A DNA stretch of 64,000 nt from Rhytidiadelphus loreus (Eukaryota > Streptophyta > Bryopsida > Hypnales > Hylocomiaceae). Shown here piece after piece: positions 24,134 to 35,741 of the stretch (its first letter is position 1; the number at the start of each line of letters is the position of its first letter). The notes beneath the pieces are model-generated. The model made no database searches, was not told the origin of the DNA, and worked only from the letters and a program-made list of their open reading frames with translations. A program made the position numbers and the translations under genes. The DNA is taken from positions 36,148,935-36,212,934 of the forward strand of contig OX344764.1 in the NCBI GenBank assembly GCA_947034895.1, written 5' to 3'.

Positions 24134-25203
24134 TCTGCTCTCATTGCAGCGATAGATAATGGCTTAGAAGGATTGGTGGGACATTTTGAACGAACATGAC
24201 CCTGCAATCCACATCCCCAACATCGTCCTTGCCGTTGATACTCCATCCGCTCATTAGCTGTTTTCGCCAATGCTGTGGATACGTGCGTGGCATCCAATTC
24301 CATTGGAGTAGGCCCTGATGTTCCGGGATTAGCCTGAGGTCGTCCAACTTGATCTCTGGGATTAAACGAGAAATTAGCAGGTCGCCAATTCTGGCGTCGT
24401 AGCCATAACCTCTCATCAATTCGAGACGCCATCATCACCCACTCCTGAAGGTTTCGTGGTTGAGTCTCGGCAGTAGCTATGGAATCCAGAACCTCATCTT
24501 TCAATCCTCCCCGAAATCGCGCCACCAGGCTAGGTTCATTCCAATCGACCTGAGCTGCGTGTTCATTAAACACTGACACATAGTTGGCTACCGAACCTGT
24601 TTGTTTTAGTTTACCTAATCGATCCTCGGCGTTGCTCCTCCGATCCAAATCGCCATAAACCGCAATCACTGATTCTCGAAAAATATCGTAATTGTTTAAT
24701 AGTTCATGCGGTCGTCCTTCGTCCAAAGATTGGAGAATTGGCATCACCCAGTTCTGGGCAGCTCCAGTCATGTAGGATAATGCGAAAACAATTCTATCCT
24801 CGTCGCTGCGATAAGCCCGTAGATTGCTCTGAAACACCAGACGGAGTTGAGCGAACCACTTGTAAACTTCCCCTCCCTTTTTTCCCGAAAACTTTTCCGG
24901 CTTTGCAACTTTCGTGTCCCGACCCCCCCAATCTTCACCATGATGCTTGTCCTCCTTGGCGGACTCCTGATCGGTCGGATGCCTGACTGCCGAAGGGGTT
25001 GCTTGAACCGAGAGTTGCTGCACGATGTGCGGAATCGCTGTCTGGAAAACTGATTGGATCTGTTGCTGGATGAAAGCCGCCAACCCCGGCCCCATACCTT
25101 TCGACGCTGGTGGTCCCGCCTCCACTACAGAGCGCTCCCGTTCCATCATAACCGCACTTCCACGAACATCCAAGAGAATCTCATTCAACGCGGCATCGAC
25201 CAC
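24103..25203 (-). CDS. gag: gag polyprotein of the chromovirus
   Basis: This is the structural protein that forms the element's particle and binds its RNA. The frame is open for 366 codons and ends with TGA at 24103-24105. The central part matches the retrotransposon gag domain (KFSGKKGGEVYKWFAQLRLV, then YMTGAAQNWV). A CCHC zinc knuckle, CWGCGLQGHVRSKC, lies near the C-terminus. The 5' limit used here is a GTG right inside the open frame; the first ATG of this frame is at 25149 (residue 19) and is the more likely start. An in-frame TAG lies just upstream of the open frame. Unlike pol, gag carries no stop, which may mean it is still translated. Confidence 0.88.
   Translation of the reverse strand: MVDAALNEILLDVRGSAVMMERERSVVEAGPPASKGMGPGLAAFIQQQIQSVFQTAIPHIVQQLSVQATPSAVRHPTDQESAKEDKHHGEDWGGRDTKVAKPEKFSGKKGGEVYKWFAQLRLVFQSNLRAYRSDEDRIVFALSYMTGAAQNWVMPILQSLDEGRPHELLNNYDIFRESVIAVYGDLDRRSNAEDRLGKLKQTGSVANYVSVFNEHAAQVDWNEPSLVARFRGGLKDEVLDSIATAETQPRNLQEWVMMASRIDERLWLRRQNWRPANFSFNPRDQVGRPQANPGTSGPTPMELDATHVSTALAKTANERMEYQRQGRCWGCGLQGHVRSKCPTNPSKPLSIAAMRAEGSGKDNARD
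24121..24127 (-). promoter_or_regulatory. Putative -1 ribosomal frameshift heptamer (GGGAAAA)
   Basis: On the minus strand gag codons read G GGA AAA, and the pol frame reads GGG AAA at the same place. This fits the X XXY YYZ slippery pattern exactly, eight codons before the gag stop. The frame of pol is -1 relative to gag. A downstream RNA structure was not tested. Confidence 0.6.
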
Positions 25204-25434
25204 TCCATCGAAGCCATACTATTCCCATGGACCGTTTGGATCTCAAGAAGATTGACGGAGACCTCATTTGGCGCTGCCTCGAACAACCCACCGAAGCAAT
25301 ACCCGCCCCGCAGACTGTTTAATCATCTGAAACAGGACTTCTATTCCGGACTGATCATGGCGCTTTCCCCAAATCGTGTGATTTCCCGGGCACCAAGATC
25401 ACGGATCCTTCCCACAGAGCGTGGATATTTGCAG

Positions 25435-25444
25435 ACTTGTCATT
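25435..25444 (-). promoter_or_regulatory. Predicted self-priming primer-binding site
   Basis: Directly after the 5' LTR (one base apart) the minus strand reads AATGACAAGT. The LTR itself contains the exact complement ACTTGTCATT (minus strand, 25623 to 25614; also in the 3' LTR). No match to the initiator-tRNA-Met site TGGTATCAGAGC is present. This is the arrangement of self-primed Tf1/sushi-type elements, in which the transcript's 5' end folds back as primer. Confidence 0.65.
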
Positions 25445-25445
25445 T

Positions 25446-25775
25446 TGTTAGGATGTGAGATCCTGATTCGAGTTCATATCGACGCTCTGAATTACCGGAC
25501 CATTCCCTGATATTAACGACGATGGAATCTGGTTATTGATAGCATGCACGAGAATCCATAAGAACCAAAGCAAGCATGAGACTAATATTCAGCATGGGTA
25601 TTCGTATTAACAGAATGACAAGTGAGGGACATAGCTCCCCTCACTGAGCTTTAAGGAAATCTACAGCGTTCGGTTTATCTTCTCGTAACTGCCAGTATGG
25701 TATAACTGCTTCGTAGAACTCCGTTCCCATGTGACCGTCACCCACACGTCCCGATGTTACGACTGGGTCGTAACA
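25446..25775 (-). repeat. 5' LTR of the chromovirus
   Basis: 330 bp and identical to the 3' LTR except for G at 25592. On the minus strand a TTAAA box lies about 31 bases upstream of ACTTGTCATT (25623), which would place the transcript start exactly at the self-primer sequence. That gives about 152 bases of U3. Confidence 0.95.
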
Positions 25776-25780
25776 TGATT
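25776..25780. repeat. Target-site duplication (TGATT), right copy
   Basis: Identical to 20070-20074, on the outer side of the 5' LTR. Confidence 0.95.
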
Positions 25781-26261
25781 TCAAATGAAAAAAAACATGA
25801 TGAAAAATTGCATTTTTTCATCTAATTTTTATTTAGAGGGTTCTTAGGATGTATTTGCACTAGATGTTGATCAAAATTCCTTCATTGAGATGTTAATAAC
25901 TTATGTATTAAAGAAGATGCTAAAAAAATGAATCACAAAAGATGTTCTTTCAATATATTTAGGCAATTTGTACCTTCTTGCTCTAAATCTAAATTTTAGT
26001 CAAAATAATTATCTTTTCAGAATTTGAGTTCAGCCGATGAAGAAGAGGTTTAAAACTAAGTATAATTTCTCTCTAACTTGTAAATTTTGTAAAATTAAAA
26101 TATTAAAATCTCAAAAGATTTGAAAATTTTATGACTTACAGAAAATATGTGATTTTATATATGAAAAATGAAAAATACCAATTTCCACTCATACAAATTG
26201 GCAAAATAGAACATACCAAGCAACGGATAATTGATTTGTTCACATGGTAATAGGCTTTGTC

Positions 26262-26465
26262 CTTTAACCTAAGAACATTGGGATTATTGCTGTGGAAATC
26301 ATCCTTTTGCTACCATGTAAATCATTTGTTTAAAAAACTCAAGATTACTCATTGGAGGTTAAACTATTGCACAAGATATTTTCTTTTTGCACAAAATTCG
26401 AAGGATGAACAAATGCACTTTTATCTTATATGAAAGGATTCTCTATCATCCTTTAGGCCGCCTTG
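26262..26465 (+). mobile_element. Diverged copy of the 4065-4285 TTAA MITE
   Basis: It aligns over most of its length with 4065-4285, through GTGGAAATCATC, TTACTCATTGGA and GGATGAACA. The left end is worn (TTTAACCTAAGAAC) and the right terminal repeat is missing. Confidence 0.6.
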
Positions 26466-27410
26466 TGATTACAAGGTTACAAAATAAAGAAAAGAAAAAA
26501 TGAACCCAATGTCTACACATTTGGCATTGAATTGAAACTTAGTCTTCAATTGGTCAACTATTATTGAGGGTATATTCATACCTAGCCTTTTTAAATAACA
26601 AATATTGATACATAATAGTGTTAATCGTATATTATGTGCAATGTGGGACCAAGAGCCAGAGTTTGGGAAAAACACAAGACAAGGTTCTGATGGAGTTTGA
26701 ATGTTTGTATCTTGCAGCATCCTTGGCAGCATCACTAGCAAGACGTTAAACTTGTCCTACAAAGTAAATCTTGCATGGTAGATTTACCCCTAGGAAAAAT
26801 GCATGTTAGAATTTTTTTATTTGTCATACATTGGATAAAATTTGCAAATTTTGAATTCTTATTTGTAACCAATGGCCCCAAATTAGCTAGGAGAGATGAC
26901 AAATATAGAATTAACACATCACAAAATAGTTTTAAATTTCTTTCCAATTACCTTGAAGAACACAAAATTCACCATTTAATAGTCAAATTTATGAACTACT
27001 CAATATACTAATTTGTCTATATAGTGTATGTGACAATAATTTGTCAAAGCCACATTATTTGGAATTAGTGCATGTTGAAATAATACCATATTATACCAAT
27101 TTGCACAAAAATAAAATTTTGTAGTGACACTGATTTTTAATGTGATCCTAATTTCTCCCTTCACTATTAGTATAATTATCTCCCTAAATGTTGACGGTTA
27201 ATTTATTTAACTACAATACTTATACGTAATCATGCATTATTGATTGATGTTTCAAACTATCAGTTGTACAAAAATTGCTTTTAGTCTATCATTTACTTAA
27301 AACATTATAATATCAAATGTGTGGTTGTTGTAGTTCAAGTACAATCATTCTAAATCAATCAATTACAACAATTAATCAATTACTTACTAAATCATTTTCA
27401 AACATTTTAA

Positions 27411-27880
27411 CTCCTAAAGGTTCAAAGTCTTGGATTGAATTTCTTAGGATTTAGGGCATGTTTTGTGATATCAAATTTTATTGTAAATTTTAGAAACCTT
27501 TTTTAAGATTAAAATATATACTAGCTTTCTACAAGTATAATTTTTATTTCAACAGTGTATGGAAGAATAACTTTTGTCTCCTTATGATTAAAATACTTGA
27601 CTCCAAACAACAACAAAAGAAAAAAAGAAAAACTTGAAATAAAATTTTAAATTTCTTCCCTTCTCATAGAGTATATTTATGTTTACTTAGAAAACTTTGA
27701 TTAATTCAATTTGGACTCGTGATGTAAAAGTTATGAAGAGTCTTTTTCCCGGGGGAACACTCACAGTTTTTAGAAAACTACGTGAGTTAAAAGATAGGGT
27801 TCATTTAATTCAAAGGGGGCAAATTTTATATAATTTGTAGAGATACTATAGGGTTCATGAAATGCTACACACTCTAATAT
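27411..27880 (+). mobile_element. TTAA/CCC-end element, subfamily B, 3'-truncated
   Basis: The left end is TTAA (27407-27410) followed by CTCCTAAAGGTTC. The segment near 27690-27740 (CAATTTGGACTCGTGATG, AAAAGTTATGA) matches the same position in the complete subfamily B copies. The right end was not found. Confidence 0.45.
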
Positions 27881-28331
27881 ATATAAATTAGGGTATGTAA
27901 AAACATCATATAATAGGAATTTTTATTAATAAATTAGCGTTGACAAATAGAAGCCATGCAAATTTTTCATAATATGATAAGTATAGATGTGGACAAATAA
28001 TTTCATATGGATGATAAAATGGACATATTCAAGAAAATCTACGATGAAGGGCGGTTGACTAAAGTTGCACAATGGTACTTGTAGTGTATATACAAAAACA
28101 AACTAAATGTAAATGTAAGACATCAGCTAAAAGTGGAAAAATTGTCACATTGTATGAATAGGAAGGTTTACCTTAGTGGTTCAACAAACTAAAAATTGTA
28201 CAATATGAAGATAGAATTTATAGTTCATTTAACCGTAAGCTTTGAAGCCATATGTGTTAATCACAGTCATATTGAATGAGATTTTCATGGGATAGTTTCA
28301 CTAGGAATTCTAAAGTGTTCAATGTTATTAA

Positions 28332-29192
28332 CCCCTAAAGACTAGAGGGTGTTTTGCTAACTTTGATGTATTGTCTAAAATAAAAAATTATTTAAAAAAA
28401 ATCCAACTGTATAAAAGTGTATTATGTAGTTATAACAACGTGTAGAAACAATTTCAGCCCATTTGACCATGTGGATTGAAAGATTAGAATGTTTGAAGTG
28501 AGAAAAAAAATCTTTATTTTCATTCTTGCGAACTAGGATCAATAGACTTCAAGCCCTCTTAGAGTAAAATATTTGGTCTACACAAAAATGAGGATTTTGA
28601 CTATTCATAAATATATGATGTTGGATTCACTCATAAAAAATCTGAATCAACTTGCAATGCAAAGAGGTTAAATGCATTGGCAATACACTAGTCTTTTTTT
28701 GATGATTTCTTGTACAATGAGAGATTTTTTAATTTGGAATCCAAATGGTTAAAAATTAGAGACAAATATTTAGAATATTTCAGAAAAATTTCAAGAACTT
28801 TGACTTCACATATTGCAAGATAATAGGGCTTGAAGTTAGAAGAAAAGTTTTTTTTCTTGAAGCCACCCTAACATAGCTAATAAAGTTTGACTCCTTTGAG
28901 AATGTGATTTGAAAACTAAATTATTTTTTACAATTGTATGCCATATTTTATTAATAACATAAATGCCAAATTTCAATAGTTGATGAGATTTTTTGCAAAA
29001 GACGCCCCAAAGATGCCCAAATTACAAGGGCTACCAAAAAAATTTAGGGCAAAAAAAAATTATATTTCCACTAAGAGAATATATGTTCACATCTTGTGTC
29101 AAAATTTTATGAAACATTTGACCAAAATTGACTTCATAGGGACCTACCTAAAGTTTCAATTGTTCATTCAATGGACAATTGGCCTTTATGGG
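28332..29192. mobile_element. TTAA/CCC-end element (861 bp)
   Basis: TTAA flanks lie at 28328-28331 and 29193-29196. The left end is CCCCTAAAGACTAG and the right end is the complement of CCCATAAAGGCC. The interior is AT-rich and has only one 76-codon chance frame. Confidence 0.7.
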
Positions 29193-29539
29193 TTAAAAAT
29201 TGCCACTTGAATTCAATTGATTATTGTTGGTTTCACAATGTCTACCCCATACATAGATGCAGTAGATGGAAGAGAAAATTTGTGAAGAAGGGTGTGGGTG
29301 GGAGAAAATTGGACACTTAAATTTTATATGTAAGATAGACTCGTTTAAAAACATGCATAAATGAATTTATAAAAACTCTAGGGTATTGGAAATATGCCCT
29401 TTTTAGTTTTTTATGTAAAAATACGGTCATCTTAAATGCAATAATTAAGGTAAATAGCCCCACATAAAATACCCTCTTAACTTAGATTACCTTAAATTAC
29501 TAGGAGTGATCCCCCCGAGGTCTTTTTTTCTTTTGTAGA

Positions 29540-30095
29540 CAATCAAGGCATCGTTATGAAAATATAATGCATGTGGATTTATTTCTGGAATTCAATTTTC
29601 ACAATTTTCAAAACCAAAAGGTCTATCATGTATAAGCTACTTGCTACAACAATCTCATCATTGGAATGGAAATGATTCAACTCCATTTTAGAACTATTAG
29701 TAATTTAATTTTTTCATCCATCTTGTATTGCTACTTCTACTTGGGAATTTTAAAGAATAAAAATCATTTTTTTATTTATTGAATATTTTCCTTATATTTT
29801 CAACTTCAATTTCAACCACAAAGATTTAAACTTCAAAGTTTTTTAATGAAAACATTAAGGTAAGAGGATTCAAAGTTTGAAAACCTAGTATGACAAGATT
29901 CAAAAATGCATTTTGTTTCAATGTGAAATATTAATATTTCACGATCTACTAAGTCAATGTATTTGATTTTGTCTTCTATATATTTATATACAATTCTTAT
30001 GGAGGATTCTAAGGTTAAGTATGCAAAAAACAATAATTTTTTTTGTATATGCTCTTTTGCAGTAAAAAAGACAATTTTGGAGTATTCTTGGATTA
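29540..30095 (+). mobile_element. TTAA-type element, subfamily B, fragment without clear ends
   Basis: It shares the subfamily B interior: the CTACAACAATCTCATCATTGG block, the block around TAAAGAATAA, and near its right limit GACAATTTTGGAGTATT. Neither terminal repeat is intact. Confidence 0.45.
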
Positions 30096-30601
30096 AATGT
30101 ATTTTTGAATCTTCAAGAATTAAGGTAGAACAATCCATTAAGGTAAAAAGATCCATTCTAGGCACCTAAGGAATGATCCATTATAGGTTTTTTCAATAAA
30201 TGAGATTTGGGCTACATTCAATGTCTTAGGTGACAATAATTGAGTGATTAATGACTACAATATGGACTTCCACCTTTCGAGTGTAAATTCATTGCAAGAA
30301 ATGATTTGGGGGGCCTTCATGAAGTAGTAATGATAATAAATATTGTAATTGCTTTAGGTGAATAAGATGACCATCATGAATACACTTTTTGTTAGTTTTG
30401 GGGTAGTCTAGAGACTCTTTTTGTCCCTAGTGGGCAACACATTTCAAAATTCATAACAAATTTGTACTTTGTCAAAAAATATTACTTCAATTGCTCTTGC
30501 CATTTCTCACACTTGTCTTTAGGCGGAATTTAAAAAAAAAAATCAGCAATAGCATGAGGGCAAACTCCTAATTTTGACCATGATAGGTTGCTATAACTTA
30601 A

Positions 30602-30960
30602 CCCCTAAAAGACTACAAAGCTAGGCCACTAGGTGACTTTTGCAACTACATTTGCAAAAAAAATGAAATGTGAACCTCACTAAGAGTTCATGAACAACAA
30701 AGAGATTTTAAACAATTTTTTTTGCAAAATCCATCGGTGCAATCCGATCAAGAGATTTGAGCATTATATGATTTGGAGTGAATTTTTGGAAAATGAAGAG
30801 GGTGCTTTGGGCCATCACCTTAGGTCTTCATATATTTTTTTCTACACTTCAAAAAGGATCTCAAAAAATTACACATCAAAATCATGATGATATGTACCTA
30901 TGAGGAAAAAATTAGAATTCATGGAGCACTTTTGAGCATTGTGATTTTAGCATATGTACA
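30602..30960 (+). mobile_element. TTAA/CCC-end element, left end only
   Basis: TTAA at 30598-30601 is followed by CCCCTAAAAGACTACAAAG, a good left terminus for this family. No right end was identified before the next element; the given end is approximate. Confidence 0.4.
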
Positions 30961-31531
30961 AAGTACCACCTAACTAAACATCTTTCATCTTATGGGTTCA
31001 TGATGCTAGGCTCACATAATAGCAACCCTTCCTATCCTATAAGTGTCTAACTTACTCATTTATAATAAAACATTTCTTTCATTATCTCTTTATCTCTTAA
31101 TAAACTATAAAATAATAATAAAATCCAATTGTGTTGTTGTGATTGGGTTGAGCATGGCATAGCTAGAACTTATGTAACACACTATTGCAGGGCATTCAGT
31201 TTCATGTAACTAAGTTTAAGTGTTGCATTGCATTTAAGAGAATAACGATCTAACTTAGAGTGGGCACCTTGAATGCGCCACTAACCCTAAACCGCCATCT
31301 TCACTTTGTATACATCTCCAAAATCAATTATGTACCCTAATCATGTGGAAGAACCTATTTTTGAACCAAACTTTGTTCCTTCCTAACTTTTGCATACGGT
31401 ATCCAAATGCCAAGTTCTTTGGTGCGTTGAAACCTCCTTTCACTTACCAACAAAAAAATATGAAAATTTGACCAGTATAATAATAGTAACTACGCACAGT
31501 AGCAAAAAAGTGGCGGTTAGGGGGTACCCAC

Positions 31532-31683
31532 CTTAGATACCGGTATAACTGAACATAACTTGATAGTAACCAGATTAGGATTTTGGGGAATTCCACCAAC
31601 CGTTGCTCCTCCGTGGAAAGCATAGCATCTTCAGTTGCTGTTGTTTGTGCAGCACGATTGACTGCCAATAAGTGATGCAAACT
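31532..31683 (-). pseudogene. Isolated exon-like fragment, family unknown
   Basis: On the minus strand a 152-base open piece lies between a good 3' splice site (pyrimidine run, CCAACAG) and a good 5' splice site (CTAAG|GTGGGT). It would encode about 50 residues including LAVNRAAQTTATEDAMLSTE and FPKILIWLLSSYVQLY. The composition is gene-like compared with the AT-rich flanks, and the surrounding frame remains open to 31740. No protein family is recognised. It could be a relic or transposon-captured exon. Confidence 0.3.
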
Positions 31684-31825
31684 CTGTTGGAAGCAGGGCA
31701 GGGGGTAGCAGGCTCCACAGGGGCTTGCACAGAATACCACATTAATTCTCTGCTGCTACCTGCATTCCCTACGGTCCCAGCACTACTGGAACTTTACTGT
31801 TGGAATTGATCAATAATGCACTTAA

Positions 31826-32141
31826 CCCTTAACCTCTAAAGTTGAAGTTAAAAGTTAAAAGTAAGTCCCAACTCAAAGTTTTTTTCCCATCAAATTTCAC
31901 CCAAAACTGCCATTTTTATTGCAAAGTGCAAAAAAATTTAGAATTTGTTTTTTTGCATATCTAACTATAGGATCTTGCACTAGAATGTGGTGGTTTTGTG
32001 AGATATTTGTTGCCCAACGAACATTGTTTTGTTTTTAGGGTGGTATATATTTTGTTCTTGGGCACTAATTCAAATAAAAATTAAATTAGGAGACTACTCA
32101 AAATCCATTTTGTCCCTCTATGAGACAATGGGACTTTAAGG
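31826..32141. mobile_element. TTAA/CCC-end element (316 bp), subfamily A, internally deleted
   Basis: TTAA flanks lie at 31822-31825 and 32142-32145. The left end is CCCTTAACCTCTAAAG; an alternative start after a second TTAA at 31829 is possible. The right end is the complement of CCCTTAAAGTCCC. The interior joins parts also present in 14254-14832 and 18007-19620, with the middle missing. Confidence 0.6.
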
Positions 32142-32425
32142 GTTAAATGACATTCATTTGTCTGGAGGGAAGCTTAAAGGGGAATAAAAAAATCTCCTTG
32201 AAACAAGGTATGGGTCTTGTTGCTTGCCCAAAGTTTGTGTAGTTGAGGTCGATGCAAACGTGAATAGTGCTTTGACTTTGTAGCCTAAATGTAGTGCTTG
32301 GCAAGACATAGAAGTGGGTTTAGTAGGTTGAAACATTCCAATAAAATACAAAAAGCATTTTTCATCAATGATTCTCTCAAATCAAACACTAGGGGGGGGG
32401 GGGGAGCTTGTCATTTAAGGGTTAA

Positions 32426-33018
32426 CCCTTGAAGGACTGCAAGGACATTTTGTATGCTTTGGATGGTCAACCTAGCTTTATGCATATTAAAGAATAGGCG
32501 ATTTTCATCTGTTTTTTTTGTGTATAATTTTATTGATGTTATATCCACATTGTAGAATCAAGTTTGAGACATTTTAGTTGGTTTTTATTTTATCTTTTGC
32601 TTTAGAGAAACACGAACAAAATAAGGCTTATAAAGTGCAATTATCTACTCTACTTGAATTTTTTTGAAAAATTCCTTAAAATAAGTATTTTAGTGAAGTT
32701 TGAAGTTGACAATCTATAACCATGTTTTTAAATATGGAATGAATGATACATAAATTTTCTTTATACCACAATGTTTTTCACTAAAATTACTTCTATTTTT
32801 AAAAATGATGTTTTTTTAACATGATTTGTATTGGATATGAATTTTCTTCATTTTTTCTTCAAAATTCAAGATAATTTGAAATTTTCACAATAAAACTTGA
32901 AAATTTTATGACAAATATTAGACACGTGATTTCATTCATAAATAGCAAAGAAATAGAAGATATAAAATGAAGGCTTTTCAAAATTGACTACACAATCATG
33001 GGCTCCATCCTTTAGGGA
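32426..33018. mobile_element. TTAA/CCC-end element (about 593 bp)
   Basis: The left end is TTAA (32422-32425) then CCCTTGAAGGACTGC. The right end is the complement of TCCCTAAAGGATGG followed by a degenerate target (TTTA). Directly upstream, GGG at 32419-32421 touches the same TTAA, so another right end seems to abut this element. Confidence 0.5.
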
Positions 33019-33175
33019 TTTACAATAGAAGGACTTGACCCCCATGATCAAGGTAGTCACCTAAATACTCCAATTAATGGACTAATAGGTGTATTCTTTG
33101 TTTCTACAATCAATAGTAGTCATACATTGCACCTTCTAATTTCGTAGTATCTTCAAAGGTTCCACTTTGAACCAC
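33019..33175 (+). repeat. Subfamily C block, copy 2
   Basis: This block (GATCAAGGTAGTCACC, then AGGTGTATTCTTTGTTTCTAC) is shared with 39025-39170 on the same strand and with 13700-13839 inverted. It looks transposon-derived. Confidence 0.5.
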
Positions 33176-33435
33176 AAATAACCTAGTTCCTAATTATCAA
33201 CAATTTTCATGTGAATCAATCATTTATATTTGTTAGTTACTGTAATTTTATGTCATTTTCAACACTTGTGTGTAGAAATGGTTTAATTCTAGAAATTACA
33301 CTCTACAAAATGTCATATATTAATTTCCAAATCATCAAGAAAAAATTCTAACTCAGGCATTAGAGATTTTACAAAGAACTAAAAAACTTCCAATAAAATT
33401 TCCTTTTATTTTTTAATATTGGTCTACAAATTTAA

Positions 33436-34262
33436 TCTCTAAAGGGCAATTGAATGTTAGGGTAGGTTCCAACAAAGTTAATTTTGAATGGATGTTCTTG
33501 AAATTTTGGCACAAGGTGAGCGCACTAATCATCCTTGCATGAAGAATTTTTTAATGATTTGATGCCTAGGTGAAAGGTTACGATGTCCCCCAAAATTTGG
33601 GAATCTTTTGCTGAATCCTTCATCAATAAAACTAATTTTAGTTCAAAAATCACTCCAAGAAGAGTCAAACTTCCCTAACTATATAGGATTATTTTGAAAA
33701 AAACATTTTCTCCTAACTTCAAACTTTGTAATCTTACAATCTATAAAAACAAAGATTTTGAAATTTTCTCCACATAATCTAAATGTTTGGATCTATGTTT
33801 TCATTGTTCAATTTTTGAGAAAATAAATTTCATAGTGTAGAAAAAATCATCAAAAAATGGCCTTATGTATTTTCAGATTATTTGACCTCCTTGTATTGTA
33901 AGGTGATTTAGAATAAGATAGACTCCTTAGTTTCTTTTGAAGTTTTGCCCATGAGTGTAACTAACAAATTGTACTAATTAATGTTGCAAATCCTCATTTT
34001 TGTGTACATAAATTTTTTAATCCAAGAAGGCTCAAAGTATGTTGTCCAATAAGTTTTATTTTTTTGAATATTTTAAATGCTATAATCTTGCAATACACAA
34101 AGTCAAATGGTCTAAATTTTTTCTATACATCTATATAATGGTTTATTATACTTTGTGCAATTGGACTTAAATAGAAGGTTTTAGTTTTTGATTTTGTTCA
34201 AGGCACCAAAGTTGTTATTTTCTAACAATTTCTCTCAAAAAACATCCTTTGTCCTTTACAAG
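33436..34262. mobile_element. TTAA-type element with worn ends (about 827 bp)
   Basis: The left end is TTAA (33432-33435) then TCTCTAAAGGGC. The right end is the complement of CTTGTAAAGGAC, followed by TTAA at 34263-34266. The terminal match is weaker than in other copies. Confidence 0.4.
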
Positions 34263-34266
34263 TTAA

Positions 34267-35737
34267 ATGGTTAACAAATTTTGGACATGCTTCAAATTTT
34301 CATTAATTATTTACAAAATCAACCTATGTGTAGGGTAATCTATAGAGCACTCTACTATGACTATGACAAAACAAGGTTCTTGTGAAACATCATAGAGTGT
34401 TTTTATGTCAATTGATATAACTTATAAGTTTTTAATGCTACATTGTACTATGAAGTAATAGATTGATAAACTTGAAAAATGACCTCAATAAATGTACGCC
34501 AAACTTGATGTGGAGGAAAATTTTGGGAAAAGAAGGTGTACATGATCCCACCCCAAAATTTTAATAAATCTTCAAGTGCTCGAATTTGGAAATTTTACAC
34601 CCAAAGAGTGCTTTGTCACACTAAATTTAGAAATTTTATAAAAAACTATTGAGATAATCTTCAAATTTTTTATGTGAGCTTTTACATTTTAAAGAATTGT
34701 ATTTTTGATGTTCATTCTATTTTAAGATTTTTTTTGGATTTTTCTATTCAACTTTGAATTTTAAAATCTTACATTAGATTTAAAGGTTTTAAAAATAAAT
34801 AAATTATAAATTATATATATATATATATAATTCGATTGTAAGGGTAAATTTGAATTCAATTGTTAATGAAGATAATAAATTATGTGTACAAAAAAAGCAG
34901 TGGGTATGCTAGTGTACTTTTGTGTGCATATATCAAAATTTCAATACAAACTAGTGCAAATTGAGCATTCTATACATCTCAAGGGTGTGATGGAATTTTG
35001 TATACCATAGTGTGCAATTATCAACCCATATAGAATGTGAAAATATTATAGGTATTGTTTGTGCAGGTTCAAGATTGGCCAGTTACAATTTGTGACAAGT
35101 GTGAAACGCATTATATATGATATTAATATGGAGAACCATGATTGTGGATATAGATATTTACAATCCATAGATATACACAATGAAATTTTTTTGCACATGA
35201 ATGACCAAATCTATCTTATGTATAATTGAGTTTGGTTGGCCTTAAAAAATCATCATATGAAAGGTATGTAGGTATCATCACTAAATTAATTCTTTGAACA
35301 TTAGAAAATAATGCGGTAGCTTCCTAAGACGGTATTCCTAATTATTCTTTGATTTCCATATTTAATTGTTTCACAAAACAACTTTAGTTAATTATGCCTT
35401 TTTTTTCCATTTCAATTGAAATATATTCTGAAAAATTTGATTGGTTTTATTTTTGGCTCCAATTGTTTATTTGTTTCATTCAAATGTTAATATTGTCTTA
35501 CAAATTCATAATAAAAGAGTTGAGGTTTCCCAAAAGTCTCTATGATTTGCTTAATGTATGATGGCGGGCAATAGTGAACTTGGGGGCATACTTACAAAAT
35601 GAGAATACTCTAATTTGAGAGAATAGGAGTATTATGCATGACTTTTAATACATGGATCATATTAATCTTTCTAAGGCAAATCCAACATATTATTAAAAAC
35701 ATCCTATTTAGACTTCTAATGCAAAAATTATAAGCAT
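34267..35737. other. AT-rich intergenic DNA with a short AT microsatellite
   Basis: No gene is recognised. A TATA-repeat of about 20 bases lies near 34815. Confidence 0.45.
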
Positions 35738-35741
35738 TTAA

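Larger units (their letters stand above)
20075..25775 (-). mobile_element. Complete Ty3/gypsy chromovirus (5701 bp)
   Basis: The element lies on the minus strand. It has two 330-bp LTRs with TG...CA ends, a 5-bp target duplication TGATT, gag, pol with the order protease, reverse transcriptase, RNase H, integrase, and a C-terminal chromodomain. This order and the chromodomain define the chromovirus branch of Ty3/gypsy. The LTRs differ at one position only (A at 20221, G at 25592), so the insertion is recent. gag is open; pol has seven in-frame stops and no indel within the pol frame. The primer-binding site looks self-complementary to the LTR. Confidence 0.95.

Noticed and set aside
25382..25402. 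TTGGTGCCCGGGAAATC as a tRNA primer-binding site of the chromovirus
   Set aside because: It lies over 40 bases from the LTR end, whereas primer sites normally adjoin the LTR. The self-complementary 10-mer is directly adjacent.
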